From Caballeronia ptereochthonis (GTDB lineage Bacteria; Pseudomonadota; Gammaproteobacteria; Burkholderiales; Burkholderiaceae): a DNA stretch of 64,000 bases. Made by a program: the position numbers and the translations under genes. Shown here one piece after another: positions 25,200 to 36,181 of the stretch. Under the pieces are notes generated by a model. That model worked only from the letters and a program-made list of their open reading frames with translations, was not told where the DNA came from and did not search any database. Location: assembly GCF_001545075.1 (NCBI RefSeq), contig NZ_FCOB02000002.1, positions 266,479 through 330,478 of the forward strand, in the 5' to 3' direction. Numbering within the stretch: the first letter of the stretch is position 1; each line of letters opens with the position of its first letter.

Positions 25200-26843
25200 T
25201 CAAACATCAATGGCCGCCACCGACCCCGCGCGCTTGCGCAACTCGAACTTCTGGATCTTGCCGGTGGATGTCTTCGGCAGCTCGCAGAACTCGATCGCGC
25301 GCGGCACCTTGAAGCCCGCGAGATACTGCTTGCAATGCGCGATCAGATCCTCGGCGCTTGCCTGTGCGCCCGTCTTCAGCTCGACGAAGGCGCAGGGCGT
25401 CTCGCCCCAGCGCGCATCCGGCTTCGCCACGACGGCGACCGCAAGCACGGCGGGATGCCGGTACAGCACGTCCTCGACCTCGATGCTCGAAATGTTCTCG
25501 CCGCCCGAGATGATGATGTCCTTGCTGCGATCCTTGATGCGCACATAGCCGTCCGGATACGCGACGGCCAGATCGCCCGTATGGAACCAGCCGCCGCGAA
25601 ACGCTTCCCCGGTCGCGGCCGGGTTCTTCAGATAGCCTTTCATCGTGATGTTGCCGCGGAACATGATCTCGCCGATGGTCTCGCCATCCGGCGGCACGAG
25701 CTCCATCGACAGCGGATCGCGCACGGCGACCGCGTCCTGCAGGTGATAGCGCACGCCTTGACGCGCATTGAGCCGCGCGCGCTCGCCGATATCGAGCTCG
25801 CTCCATTCGGCCTGCTGCGCGCAGACGGCGGCGGGCCCATAAACCTCGGTCAGGCCGTACACGTGCGTCAGCTGGAAACCCATGCGTTCCATGCCTTCGA
25901 TCATCGCGGCGGGCGGCGCGGCGCCGGCGACCATCGCATGGACTTTCTGGTCGATGCCGGCCTTCATCTCGTCGGGCGCGTTGACGAGCAGGTTCTGCAC
26001 GATCGGCGCGCCGCAATAGTGTGTGACGCCCTCGTTACGGATCAGATCGAAGATCGCTTTCGCGTCGATCCGGCGCAGGCACACGTTCACGCCCGCGCGC
26101 GCCGCGACGGTCCACGGAAAGCACCAGCCGTTGCAATGGAACATCGGCAGCGTCCACAGGTAAACGGCGTGCTTCGGCATGTCCCATTCGAGGATGTTGC
26201 TCAGCGCATTCGTGTACGCGCCGCGATGGTGATAGACAACGCCCTTCGGATTGCCCGTCGTCCCCGACGTGTAGTTCAGGCAGATGGCGTTCCATTCGTC
26301 CGATGGCGGCGACCATTCGTATGCGGAATCGCCGCTCGCGAGCAGCGCCTCGTATTCGATTTCGCCGATGCGCTCGCCGGCGCCGGTGTACTGCGGATCG
26401 TCCACGTCGATGACGAGCACCTTCTGCGGAACGTCCGCCAGGGCCTTGCACATCACGTCCGAGAACTCGCGATCGACGAGCACCGCCTTCGCCTCGCCGT
26501 GCGTGAGCATGAAGGCGAGCGTGGCGGCGTCGAGCCGCGTGTTGAGCGTGTTGAGCACGGCGCCCGTCATCGGCACGCCGAAGTGCGCTTCGACCATTTC
26601 AGGCGTGTTCGGCAGCATGGCGGCCACCGTATCGCCGAAGCCGATGCCGCGCGCCGCGAGCGCCGACGCGAGCCGCCGCGTGCGCGCATAGGTTTCGGCC
26701 CAGTTGCGCCGCACATTGCCGTGTACGACGGCGGGGCGCGTCGGATACACGGATGCCGCGCGCTCGATGAACTTGAGCGGCGTGAGCGCCGCGAAGTTGG
26801 CGGCCGTCTTGGGAAGGCCATCGTCGTACATGCCGGCTGTCAT
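25200..26843 (-). CDS. Acyl-CoA synthetase (AMP-binding, AlkK-like)
   Basis: A 547-residue ANL-superfamily ligase that activates a carboxylic acid with ATP and CoA. The P-loop-like motif YTSGTTGNPKG, the HVYGLTEVYGP (A5) motif, GWFHTGDLAVAYPDGYVRIKDRSKDIIISGGENI and the catalytic lysine region LPKTSTGKIQKFELR are all present. The pattern resembles medium-chain AlkK-type ligases. GGAG precedes ATG 26843. It is the first gene of a two-gene operon with the enoyl-CoA hydratase. Confidence 0.93.
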   Translation of the reverse strand: MTAGMYDDGLPKTAANFAALTPLKFIERAASVYPTRPAVVHGNVRRNWAETYARTRRLASALAARGIGFGDTVAAMLPNTPEMVEAHFGVPMTGAVLNTLNTRLDAATLAFMLTHGEAKAVLVDREFSDVMCKALADVPQKVLVIDVDDPQYTGAGERIGEIEYEALLASGDSAYEWSPPSDEWNAICLNYTSGTTGNPKGVVYHHRGAYTNALSNILEWDMPKHAVYLWTLPMFHCNGWCFPWTVAARAGVNVCLRRIDAKAIFDLIRNEGVTHYCGAPIVQNLLVNAPDEMKAGIDQKVHAMVAGAAPPAAMIEGMERMGFQLTHVYGLTEVYGPAAVCAQQAEWSELDIGERARLNARQGVRYHLQDAVAVRDPLSMELVPPDGETIGEIMFRGNITMKGYLKNPAATGEAFRGGWFHTGDLAVAYPDGYVRIKDRSKDIIISGGENISSIEVEDVLYRHPAVLAVAVVAKPDARWGETPCAFVELKTGAQASAEDLIAHCKQYLAGFKVPRAIEFCELPKTSTGKIQKFELRKRAGSVAAIDV

Positions 26844-26934
26844 CGTCGTCTCCTGTGCGCGCATTTCGATGCGCTTTCCCGATTATGCCCGCGTGGCTTA
26901 CACACGACTGACGCCGGCGCACCATTCCACAGTG

Positions 26935-27831
26935 TCAGCATTTCGGCTTTTGTCCGATCTCATGGTTTGCCATGATTTCGAGCGCTCGCACCATCGCGGA
27001 GTGGTCCCACGCCTTGCCGCCGTGCGCCGTGCATGCATTGAAGAGTTGCTGGCACGTCGCCGTGTTCGGCAGCGCGACGCCGAGCGATTGCGCCGTCGCC
27101 AGCGCCAGGTTCAAATCCTTCTGATGCAGTTCGATGCGAAAGCCGGGATCGAACGTGCGCTTGGTCATGCGTTCGCCGTGCACTTCGAGAATGCGCGAAG
27201 ACGCGAAGCCGCCCATCAGTGCGGTGCGGACCTTCTCGGCATCGACGCCCGCCTTCGACGCGAGCAGGAGCGCCTCGCCCACCGCCTCGATGGTCGCCGC
27301 GACGATCACCTGATTGGCGACCTTGCACACTTGCCCCGCGCCGACTTCACCGATGAGCGAGATGTTCTTGCCCATCATCTCGAAGAGCGGCTTGACCTTG
27401 TCGAAGGTGGCCTGCGCGCCGCCGACCATGATCGTGAGCGAGCCTGCCTTCGCGCCGACTTCGCCGCCGGAGACGGGCGCGTCGAGATAATCCGCGCCTT
27501 TCTCGCGCACCTTCGCCGCGAATTCGCGCGTGGCCATTGGCGAGATGGAACTCAAATCGACAACGATCTGCCCCGCCTTCAGCTTCTCCGCCACGCCCTT
27601 CTCGCCGAAGAGCACGCGCTCCACGTCTGGTGTGTCCGGCACCATCACGAACAGGATGTCGGCCTTCGATGCGACTTCGGCCGGGCTCCTGCACGCGACG
27701 ACGCCCGCCTGCGTCAGTTCGTCGGGCACGCCGCTTCTCGTGAAGGCCGCAAGCTCGACGCCGTTCTTGCGAAGATTGACGGCCATGGGCTTGCCCATGA
27801 TGCCGAGTCCGATAAAGCCAGCTTTCTGCAT
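26935..27831 (-). CDS. 2-hydroxy-3-oxopropionate reductase family protein (GarR-like)
   Basis: A 298-residue beta-hydroxyacid dehydrogenase. GFIGLGIMGKPMAVNL is the NAD(P)-binding start, DAPVSGGEVGAKAGSLTIMVGG the substrate motif, and GQVCKVANQVIVAA carries the catalytic lysine. GFRIELHQKDLNLAL near the C-terminus favours tartronate-semialdehyde reductase over 3-hydroxyisobutyrate dehydrogenase. GGAGGAAG precedes ATG 27831. No glyoxylate carboligase or hydroxypyruvate isomerase is nearby, but malate synthase G elsewhere in the window shows that glyoxylate is used. Confidence 0.88.
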   Translation of the reverse strand: MQKAGFIGLGIMGKPMAVNLRKNGVELAAFTRSGVPDELTQAGVVACRSPAEVASKADILFVMVPDTPDVERVLFGEKGVAEKLKAGQIVVDLSSISPMATREFAAKVREKGADYLDAPVSGGEVGAKAGSLTIMVGGAQATFDKVKPLFEMMGKNISLIGEVGAGQVCKVANQVIVAATIEAVGEALLLASKAGVDAEKVRTALMGGFASSRILEVHGERMTKRTFDPGFRIELHQKDLNLALATAQSLGVALPNTATCQQLFNACTAHGGKAWDHSAMVRALEIMANHEIGQKPKC

Positions 27832-27868
27832 GTCTTCCTCCGGTGCGGTGAAGCCTTCAGACGAGATG

Positions 27869-28504
27869 TCAGGCGAGATCGTCGAGCTTGACCTCGAAGC
27901 CGCGCCTGACGGCAGGGCGCGCAAAGAGCGCTTCATACCAGCGCTTGACGTTGGGAAACTCGTCGAGCGAAACCTGATGCCGCTCATGCCGCCAGGCCCA
28001 TCCGAGAATCGCGAAATCGGCGACGGACAGCGGTCCCGCGACGAACTCCACTTGCGCCAGACGCCGGTCGAGCACGCCATAAAGACGGCGGGTTTCATCG
28101 GAATAGCGCTTCAGTCCATAGCGGCGATCGCTTTCCGCCTCGACCATGCGGAAGTGATGCACCTGCCCAGGCATCGGGCCGAAGCCGCCCATCTGCCACA
28201 TCAGCCATTCGAGCACCGGTACGCGATCGCGCAGGCCTGCAGGCAGGAACTTGCCGGTCTTCTCGCCGAGATAGAGCAGGATCGCGCCGGATTCGAACAC
28301 GCTGATCGGCTGGCCGTCGGGGCCGTCAGGATCGACGATCGCCGGTATGCGGTTGTTCGGGCTGATGCGCAGGAACCCGGGCGCGTGCTGCTCGCCCTTG
28401 GAAATGTTCACCGTCTTCACGGTATAGGGCAGTTGCATTTCCTCCAGCGCGACGCTGATCTTGCGTCCGTTGGGCGTATTCCAGGTATGTAGCTCGATGG
28501 TCAT
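27869..28504 (-). CDS. Glutathione S-transferase (YfcG/Ure2p-like)
   Basis: A 211-residue transferase. The thioredoxin-like N-terminal half starts IELHTWNTPNGRKISVALEEM with an asparagine in the place often used for glutathione activation, and contains NNRIPAIVDPDGPDG and VFESGAILLYL. The helical half (about 90-211) includes WLMWQMGGFGPMPGQ, typical of the YfcG/Ure2p group with disulfide-reductase activity. It lies between the GarR-like gene and a second glutathione transferase, all on the same strand. Confidence 0.92.
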   Translation of the reverse strand: MTIELHTWNTPNGRKISVALEEMQLPYTVKTVNISKGEQHAPGFLRISPNNRIPAIVDPDGPDGQPISVFESGAILLYLGEKTGKFLPAGLRDRVPVLEWLMWQMGGFGPMPGQVHHFRMVEAESDRRYGLKRYSDETRRLYGVLDRRLAQVEFVAGPLSVADFAILGWAWRHERHQVSLDEFPNVKRWYEALFARPAVRRGFEVKLDDLA

Positions 28505-28520
28505 GGCGATGCGTTCCGGT

Positions 28521-29147
28521 TCAGGTCAATGCGGGCGCGACGTAGCGCTGAAAACCCGTGCGCTGCGTGATGCCCACGTACCAGCGTTCGAGCTCGGGCA
28601 GCGCGGGCCGCGCGAGCTCGGCGATGCCGAACCAGCGGCGCGCATACGCCGCGATGACGAGATCCGCCAGCGTAAACGTGCTGCCTTCGAGATAGGTGCG
28701 GCCTTTCAGATGCGCATCGATGACGCGCCAGAGTTTCTCGACCCCGCTCGCGGCGGCGGCGAGCTGCGCCACGTCGCGGTCGGCGGGGCTCGTGCGGACA
28801 TAGCCCCAGAATACCGGGCGCTCGGCGGGCTGCAGCGTGGAGAGCGTCCAGTCGAGCCAGCGGTCCGCGCTCGCGCGCACCTTCGGCTCGCCGGGGTAGA
28901 GCGTGCTGGCGGGGCCGTACTGCATCGCGAGATAGCGGATGATCGAGTTCGATTCCCATAGCACGAAATCGCCGTCGACCAGCGTGGGCACGCGGCCCAT
29001 CGGGTTCATCGCGAGGTATTCGGGCTCGTCGTTGCGCCCGAAGTTCAGGCCGGCGTCGATGCGGTCGTACGCGAGTCCCAGTTCCTCGCAGCACCACAGT
29101 ACTTTCTGCACGTTGACCGAGTTGGCTCTGCCCCAGATCGTCAGCAT
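28521..29147 (-). CDS. Glutathione S-transferase family protein
   Basis: A 208-residue transferase, MLTIWGRANSVNVQKVLWCCEELGLAYDR. NPMGRVPTLVDGDFVLWESNSIIRYLA gives the glutathione-binding cis-proline and ES motif. The C-terminal helical domain has the N-capping STFTLADLVIA segment. It is not closely similar to the transferase directly downstream, so the pair is not a recent duplication. Substrate unknown. Confidence 0.92.
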   Translation of the reverse strand: MLTIWGRANSVNVQKVLWCCEELGLAYDRIDAGLNFGRNDEPEYLAMNPMGRVPTLVDGDFVLWESNSIIRYLAMQYGPASTLYPGEPKVRASADRWLDWTLSTLQPAERPVFWGYVRTSPADRDVAQLAAAASGVEKLWRVIDAHLKGRTYLEGSTFTLADLVIAAYARRWFGIAELARPALPELERWYVGITQRTGFQRYVAPALT

Positions 29148-29176
29148 TCGATGTCTTCCTCCTTACGTGTCGTCCG

Positions 29177-29215
29177 GCGAAGGCATGACGGCGGGTCGCC
29201 GCGCCATGCCTTCGC
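29177..29215 (-). terminator. Inverted repeat after quinone reductase gene
   Basis: GCGAAGGCATG and CATGCCTTCGC, perfect 11-base arms with a 17-base loop that is itself GC-rich, lie between the stop of the quinone reductase gene and the start of the downstream transferase gene. There is no T-run, so it could be a terminator hairpin or a regulator site. Confidence 0.45.
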
Positions 29216-29272
29216 TGCATTCGTGTCGAAGGATCAATCTTAGCCGGGTTCCGCGTTTTGCCGCGAACCTGT

Positions 29273-30049
29273 TTACTCGACGTGTGCCGCGAAACCGGTC
29301 CGGCCCTCCGCGAGTTCGTCGCGCAGCGTGAGCAGGGGAATCGCGTAATCGCCGTGATTCTGCTTGCGGAATGCGATGGGTGCGTCGTCCCAGAGGCGGT
29401 CGAGGCGCTGCCCGAGCGCATCGCAGGTTGCTTGCAGGCGCGCATCGTCCATGGTGCTCGTGTGATAGACGACGAAGGGCGGCAGCACGTCGAAGCCGGG
29501 ATAGAAGAGCACGCCATGCTGGATCGGGAACAGGATGTCGTCGATCGGTCCGTTGATGCCGCGCGGGCCGTAGTGCGACTCCCAGCCGCCCGTCGTGACG
29601 ACGATCATCGCGCGCTTGCCTGCCATCATTCCCTCGCCGTAGCGGTCGCCCCAATGGGTGTCGGAGTGTTCGCCCACACCGTAGCCGAAACCGTACGCAT
29701 ACACGCGCTCGACCCAGCCCTTCATGATCGCGGGCATCGAGAACCACCACATCGGGAATTGCAGGATCAAGGCATCGGCCCAGCGCAGCTTGTCCTGCTC
29801 GATTTCGATATCGCGGCTTTGCAGGCCGTTTTCGAATGCGTGTTTCGAATCGAGGCTCGGGTGAAACGGCGTGTCGCCATTGCGTTCGCGGACGTCGTTT
29901 GCATCGAGCGGGGCTTTCCAGTTCATCGCGTACAGGTCGGAGACCTGCACCGCATGGCCGTCATTGCGCAGCCGCTCGACCGTGAAGTCATTGATGGCCC
30001 CGTTGAGCGAGCGGCGTTCCGGGTGGGCATACACGATCAGCACATTCAT
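29273..30049 (-). CDS. NAD(P)H dehydrogenase (quinone), flavodoxin-like fold
   Basis: A 258-residue member of the NQO1/KefF-like flavodoxin-fold family. NVLIVYAHPERRSLNGAIND binds the FMN/FAD phosphate, QFPMWWFSMPAIMKGWVERVY is the dimer and flavin signature, and VVTTGG follows. ATG 30049 has GGAG 8 bases upstream. It is divergent from a LysR regulator, a common arrangement for quinone reductases induced by electrophiles. Confidence 0.92.
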   Translation of the reverse strand: MNVLIVYAHPERRSLNGAINDFTVERLRNDGHAVQVSDLYAMNWKAPLDANDVRERNGDTPFHPSLDSKHAFENGLQSRDIEIEQDKLRWADALILQFPMWWFSMPAIMKGWVERVYAYGFGYGVGEHSDTHWGDRYGEGMMAGKRAMIVVTTGGWESHYGPRGINGPIDDILFPIQHGVLFYPGFDVLPPFVVYHTSTMDDARLQATCDALGQRLDRLWDDAPIAFRKQNHGDYAIPLLTLRDELAEGRTGFAAHVE

Positions 30050-30101
30050 GAAGCATCTCCAGTTCAACTCGGAAGGAGGCCAGAATAGGGCGTGCTCAGG
30101 T

Positions 30102-30118
30102 ATATTGGAAATGAATAT
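30102..30118. promoter_or_regulatory. LysR-type binding site candidate
   Basis: ATATT-N7-AATAT is an AT-rich interrupted dyad of the T-N11-A kind, 20 bases before the lysR start and 53 bases before the divergent quinone reductase start. Confidence 0.5.
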
Positions 30119-30138
30119 CTCGAATTGCAGGAATTAAA

Positions 30139-31035
30139 ATGAATAATGTGCTTAGACGGCTCGATCTCAACCTGCTCGTCACGCTCGATGTCCTGCTCGC
30201 CGAGCAGAACGTCACGCGTGCGGCGGAACGTCTTCATTTCTCGCAGCCTTCCGTGAGCGTGCATCTGGCCAAGCTGCGCGATATCTTCGGCGATCCGTTG
30301 CTATTGCCCGGCCCGCGCGGCATGTGGCCGACGGCGCGCGCGCAAGCGCTGCGCGCGCCGCTGCGCGAGGCCCTGGCCTCGCTCGAACGCGCGGTGTCGC
30401 CGGAAGAAGCCTTCGATCCATCCGTCGCCGCCAACATCTGGCGCATCGCGGCGACGGACTACAGCGAATCGACCGTGCTTCTGCCTGCGCTCGGTGCGCT
30501 GCGCGCGGTCGCGCCGAATACGCGGCTCGCGGTCGTCGAGGCGAATCCGCCGCGGCTCGCGAAGGAAGCGGAGCTCGGCGACATCGATCTCGCGTTTCAC
30601 ATCACGTCGGATGCGCCCGCCGGTTTGCATCGGCGCGCGCTCTTTACGGAAAGCTATGTGCTCGCGGGCCGCAAGGATCACCCGCGCCTGAAGCGCCGCC
30701 CGACGCTCTCGCAGTTCTGCGCGCTGGACCAGGTGATCGTGTCGCCCGATGGCGGCGGCTTCCACGGTCCCACCGACGAAGCGCTGGCCGCGCTGGGCCT
30801 GTCGCGGCGCGTGGTGCTTTCCGTGCCGCATTTTCTCTTCGTGCGCTCGCTGATCGAGACGACCGATCTCGTCGCAATGCTGCCTTCGCGTCTCGTGCAG
30901 GACAGCGCCGCGCTCCGCATCGTCGCGCCACCTGTCGACGTACCGGGCTACGAGATGTCGATGTACTGGCACGAGCGCGTGCATCGCGATCCGGCGCATC
31001 GGTGGCTGCGCGAGTTCATTACGAAAGCAGTTTGA
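30139..31035 (+). CDS. LysR family transcriptional regulator
   Basis: A 298-residue regulator, MNNVLRRLDLNLLVTLDVLLAEQN, with the helix-turn-helix in NVTRAAERLHFSQPSVSVHLAKLR. The LDLNLL opening is typical of the NodD/SyrM-like branch. The effector domain runs from about residue 90 onward. It is divergent from the quinone reductase, with an AT-rich dyad between them, and so is likely to control it and itself. Confidence 0.93.
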   Translation: MNNVLRRLDLNLLVTLDVLLAEQNVTRAAERLHFSQPSVSVHLAKLRDIFGDPLLLPGPRGMWPTARAQALRAPLREALASLERAVSPEEAFDPSVAANIWRIAATDYSESTVLLPALGALRAVAPNTRLAVVEANPPRLAKEAELGDIDLAFHITSDAPAGLHRRALFTESYVLAGRKDHPRLKRRPTLSQFCALDQVIVSPDGGGFHGPTDEALAALGLSRRVVLSVPHFLFVRSLIETTDLVAMLPSRLVQDSAALRIVAPPVDVPGYEMSMYWHERVHRDPAHRWLREFITKAV

Positions 31036-31217
31036 AAGTGTAGTGACTTCGCGGCTTTGCCGCATCGCGACTCATGATGTTTCCGCATGATCGTCTTTAT
31101 CGTTATTACTGATTCAGCGCGCGATAAGCGAGTGCTAATGTTTGTCGGCAAATCCTTAATAGCTGCATGTGTCTGGCCGGCGTCGCTCCACGATTCGATT
31201 ACAAGAGGAGACTGCGG

Positions 31218-32483
31218 ATGTCCAAGATCAAGGCGTGGCGGGGAATGACGACCGTCATTGCAACGGGTACGGTGATGGCGGGGCTGGGCATTTCGGCCAC
31301 GGCGCACGCAGCAGGAGAGCCGATCAAGATCGGCGTCATCAGCGAGGAGTCCGCGGTCGCGGGCGCTTCGATCAGCAAGGCCGCGCAGCTCGCGGCGGAC
31401 GAGATCAACGCCCACGGCGGCGTCGACGGCAGGCAGATCCAGATCATCGCGTATGACGACCACTCGTCGGCCTCCGACGGCGTGCGCGCATTCCAGCGCG
31501 CGGCGAGTCAGGACAAGGTGGTCGCGATCATCGGCAGCTATATCAGCGAAGTCGCGCTCGCGATGGAGCCGTGGTCCGCGCGCCTGAAGATGCCCTTCAT
31601 CACGCCGGGCGCGGCGAGCAACGATATCTCCAAGCGCGTTCACGACGACTACACCAACTACAAGTACACCTTCCATGGCTGGATGACGTCCGCGTTCATC
31701 GCGCAGTCCATCTGCGATTTCTCGCATGACGTGCTCGTCGGCGAGTTCAAGATGAAGACGACCGTGGTGATGAGCGAAGACGCCGCGTGGACCAAGCCGC
31801 TCGACGAGCGCTACCTCGAATGCCTGCCGAAGGCGGGCCTGAAGGTGCTCGATCACATCCGCTTCAACCCGGACACGTCGGACTTCACGCCGATCTTCAA
31901 CCAGATCGAGGCGAAGCATCCGGACACGATCACGACGGGCATCAGCCACGTCGGCGTGCAACCGACGGTGCAATGGCACGATCAGCAAGTGCCGATTCCG
32001 ATGTCGGGCCAGAGCTCGCAGGCCACGACGACGAGCTTCTGGAAGGACACCAACGGCGCGACGGAAGGCGTCATCACGGCATCCGCTGCCGCGCCGGGCG
32101 TCGCGATCACGCCGAAGACCGTGCCCTTCGTCGAGTCATACCAGAAGCGCTTTGGCGGCGTATCGCCCGCATATGACGGCTTCACGAGCTACGACCTGGT
32201 GTACATCATCGCGGATGCGATTCATCGCAACCAGGGCTCGACCGATCCCGACAAGATGGTCGATGCACTGGAGAAGACCGACTACGTCGGCACGATCGGA
32301 CGCTGGCAGTTCTACGGCAAGAACGATCAGTTCACGCACGCGCTGAAGTACGGCGAGGGCTATATCACCGGCATCAATCTGCAATGGCAGAACGGCAAGC
32401 AAGTGGCGATCTGGCCGAAGTCGGTGGCGAACGCGAAGGTCAAGTTCCCGGCCTTCGTGAAGGTGCAGGCAGCGGCCAACTGA
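31218..32483 (+). CDS. Branched-chain-type ABC transporter substrate-binding protein
   Basis: A 421-residue periplasmic binding protein of the LivJ/LivK (Peripla_BP_6) type with a signal peptide ending near TAHAAGEP. The mature fold starts IKIGVISEESAVAGASISKAAQLAADEINAHGG and includes IIGSYISEVALAMEP and FITPGAASNDI. AGAGGAG precedes ATG 31218. It is first in a four-gene operon with two permeases and a fused ATPase. The ligand may be an amino acid, amide or aromatic compound; this family is broad. Confidence 0.93.
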   Translation: MSKIKAWRGMTTVIATGTVMAGLGISATAHAAGEPIKIGVISEESAVAGASISKAAQLAADEINAHGGVDGRQIQIIAYDDHSSASDGVRAFQRAASQDKVVAIIGSYISEVALAMEPWSARLKMPFITPGAASNDISKRVHDDYTNYKYTFHGWMTSAFIAQSICDFSHDVLVGEFKMKTTVVMSEDAAWTKPLDERYLECLPKAGLKVLDHIRFNPDTSDFTPIFNQIEAKHPDTITTGISHVGVQPTVQWHDQQVPIPMSGQSSQATTTSFWKDTNGATEGVITASAAAPGVAITPKTVPFVESYQKRFGGVSPAYDGFTSYDLVYIIADAIHRNQGSTDPDKMVDALEKTDYVGTIGRWQFYGKNDQFTHALKYGEGYITGINLQWQNGKQVAIWPKSVANAKVKFPAFVKVQAAAN

Positions 32484-32582
32484 ATGTGCTGAAACGGGCG
32501 AGCGCTTCGTCATGAAGCCGCTCGCTCGTTCACGCGTTTAGCGGGGACCGGTTCCACGTTGGCATCGACATCAAGGGCCGCT

Positions 32583-33458
32583 ATGCTGCCACTGCAAATT
32601 CTCATCGACGGTTTCGCGATCAGCTCGCTCTACGCGCTCGGGGCGATCGGCTTCACGCTGATCTTCGGCGTATCCGGCGTGCTCAATCTCGCGCACGGCG
32701 GCGTGATGCTCATCGCCGCGCTGCTCGGCTGGGCGCTCGCGGGCGAAGCGGGTCTGGGCACGTATCTCGGCACGCCGCTCGGCGTGATCTGCGGGATGAT
32801 CGCCGCGTACATCACGTACTTCATGGTGGTGCGGCCCATTCAGCGCTCCAGTGCGATTCCGCGCGAGGAGAAGGAGATCTTCGTGCTGACCGGCACGTTG
32901 CTGTGGGGCATCATGATCCAGCAGGGCATGGCCTATCTCTTCTCCGACAACCCCATTACGATGCGTCCGCTCATTCCGGGCGTCGCGAGCCTGGGCGGCG
33001 TGCGCGTGCCCTATAACGAAATCATGATCGCGGTGGTGTGCTGGGTCGTGATCGGCCTGCTGTGGCTCTTCGTGAACCGCACGAAAGCGGGGAAAGCGCT
33101 GCTCGCCGCATCGATGAATCCGCGCGGGCTGACGCTGCTCGGCTTCGAGCTCTCGCGCATCTATCTGCGCGCCTGGACCATCTACGGCGTGCTCGCGGGC
33201 ATCGCGGGCGTGCTGCTCGCGTCGTTCCTCGGCGTGAGCACGAACAACACGGGACAGCTCACGGCGAGCGCGTTTTCCATCGTCGTGCTGGGCGGTCTCG
33301 GCAGCGTCTCGGGCTCGCTGATGGCCGCCTATGTCGTCGGCTATCTGGAGACCGTGACCGCATATCTCATCGCGCCGACGCTGCGGCCGCTTCCCGCGCT
33401 GCTGCTGCTGGTGCTCGTCGTGTACGTGCGGCCGCAGGGCTTTCTCGGACGTCGCTGA
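32583..33458 (+). CDS. Branched-chain-type ABC transporter permease (LivH family)
   Basis: A 291-residue inner-membrane permease with about eight helices. SLYALGAIGFTLIFGVSGVLNLAHGG is the LivH signature and VLGGLGSVSGSLMAAYVVG the conserved loop that meets the ATPase. ATG 32583 is chosen; a TTG 24 bases earlier is possible. The stop is two bases before the start of the second permease gene. Confidence 0.93.
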   Translation: MLPLQILIDGFAISSLYALGAIGFTLIFGVSGVLNLAHGGVMLIAALLGWALAGEAGLGTYLGTPLGVICGMIAAYITYFMVVRPIQRSSAIPREEKEIFVLTGTLLWGIMIQQGMAYLFSDNPITMRPLIPGVASLGGVRVPYNEIMIAVVCWVVIGLLWLFVNRTKAGKALLAASMNPRGLTLLGFELSRIYLRAWTIYGVLAGIAGVLLASFLGVSTNNTGQLTASAFSIVVLGGLGSVSGSLMAAYVVGYLETVTAYLIAPTLRPLPALLLLVLVVYVRPQGFLGRR

Positions 33459-33460
33459 TC

Positions 33461-34383
33461 ATGAAAGACATCGTTCGTTCGCGTCTGACCTGGGCCGCCG
33501 TGCTGCTCGCAATCGTCGCCGCGACGCTGCCGTGGTGGCTCACCGGTTACATTCTCGGCGTGCTCACCGTCGCGTATTACTTCGGCGTCTTCGCGATGTC
33601 GTGGGACCTGCTGTTCGGCTTTGCCGGCGAAGTCAACTTCGGTCCGACGTTCCTGATCGGCCTGGGCGCGTATTCCGCCGCGATATTGAACGCGCACGCC
33701 GCCGCGCCGATACCGATATGCGTGATCGCGGGCGGGCTCGTCGCGCTCGTCGGCGGGTTGCTGCTCGCGGTGCCCGCGTTGCGGCTGCGCGGGCCGTACT
33801 TCGGCCTTGTCACGCTCGTGGCGGTGCTATTGCTGCAGAACGCGATCGTGATCTTCGCGGGCATCACGGGCGGCGAGATCGGCATGATGGTGCCCGATGT
33901 GATGTCCGTCGATGCGGGCCATAACTACTGGATCGCGCTGGCGTTCCTGATCGTCTGCGCGATCATCCTGTTCGGCCTGTCGCGCTCGGCGATCGGTCTC
34001 ATCCTGCAGGCGAGCGGCCAGGACACGGTCGGTGCGCAGGCGCTCGGCTTCAACGTCGTGAAGCACAAGCTCGCGGCGTTCTGCATCAGCGCGGTGTTCT
34101 CGGGCGTCGCGGGCGCGATGCTCGTGTTCTATCAGGGCACGGCGTCGGTCAGCACCGTGGTCGATATCGGCATCGGCGTGCAGATCATCATCGCGGCGGT
34201 GCTGGGCGGCAGGCGCACGATACTCGGTGCTGTGCTCGGCTCGATCTTTCTCATCGTCGCGGGCGAGTTCCTGCGTCCGCTCGGGCAGATCAACACCTTC
34301 GTGGTCGCGGCCGTCGCACTGGCGGTCATCCTGTTCTTTCCGGATGGATTGCTCGGCAACATCCTGCGCGTGAGGGAGCGCGA

Positions 34384-34387
<4 letters not shown>
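33461..34387 (+). CDS. Branched-chain-type ABC transporter permease (LivM family)
   Basis: A 308-residue permease. SWDLLFGFAGEVNFGPTFLIGLGAY matches the LivM signature (usually GxxSFGHAxFxGxGAY), and VLGGRRTILGAVLGSIFL is the coupling loop. It overlaps the ATPase gene by 4 bases (ATGA), which implies translational coupling. Confidence 0.93.
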
Positions 34388-35898
<1,511 letters not shown>

Positions 35899-36181
35899 GT
35901 CAACGCCATGACAAACGCAGCCACGACGAGCGACGGCCCGTCTTGCTCGCCGCGCCATCCATAGGCGCATTCCTTTGATCATGCAACCGTTGTTGCGTAA
36001 AACACGACAGGCCCTGCCATAAGCCGCGCCTCGCGATATTGAATGTGTTAAAAATCCACGTGCTTTTTTCGTTGCGCCGAAGCGTTTCTGCGAGCGTTGC
36101 CGGCATGGGCAAAGTCAGACAGCGAACTGAAAGGCTGCGCATCAAAGCCCATCAGAAAAATTGCTAAAAAATAGACACATC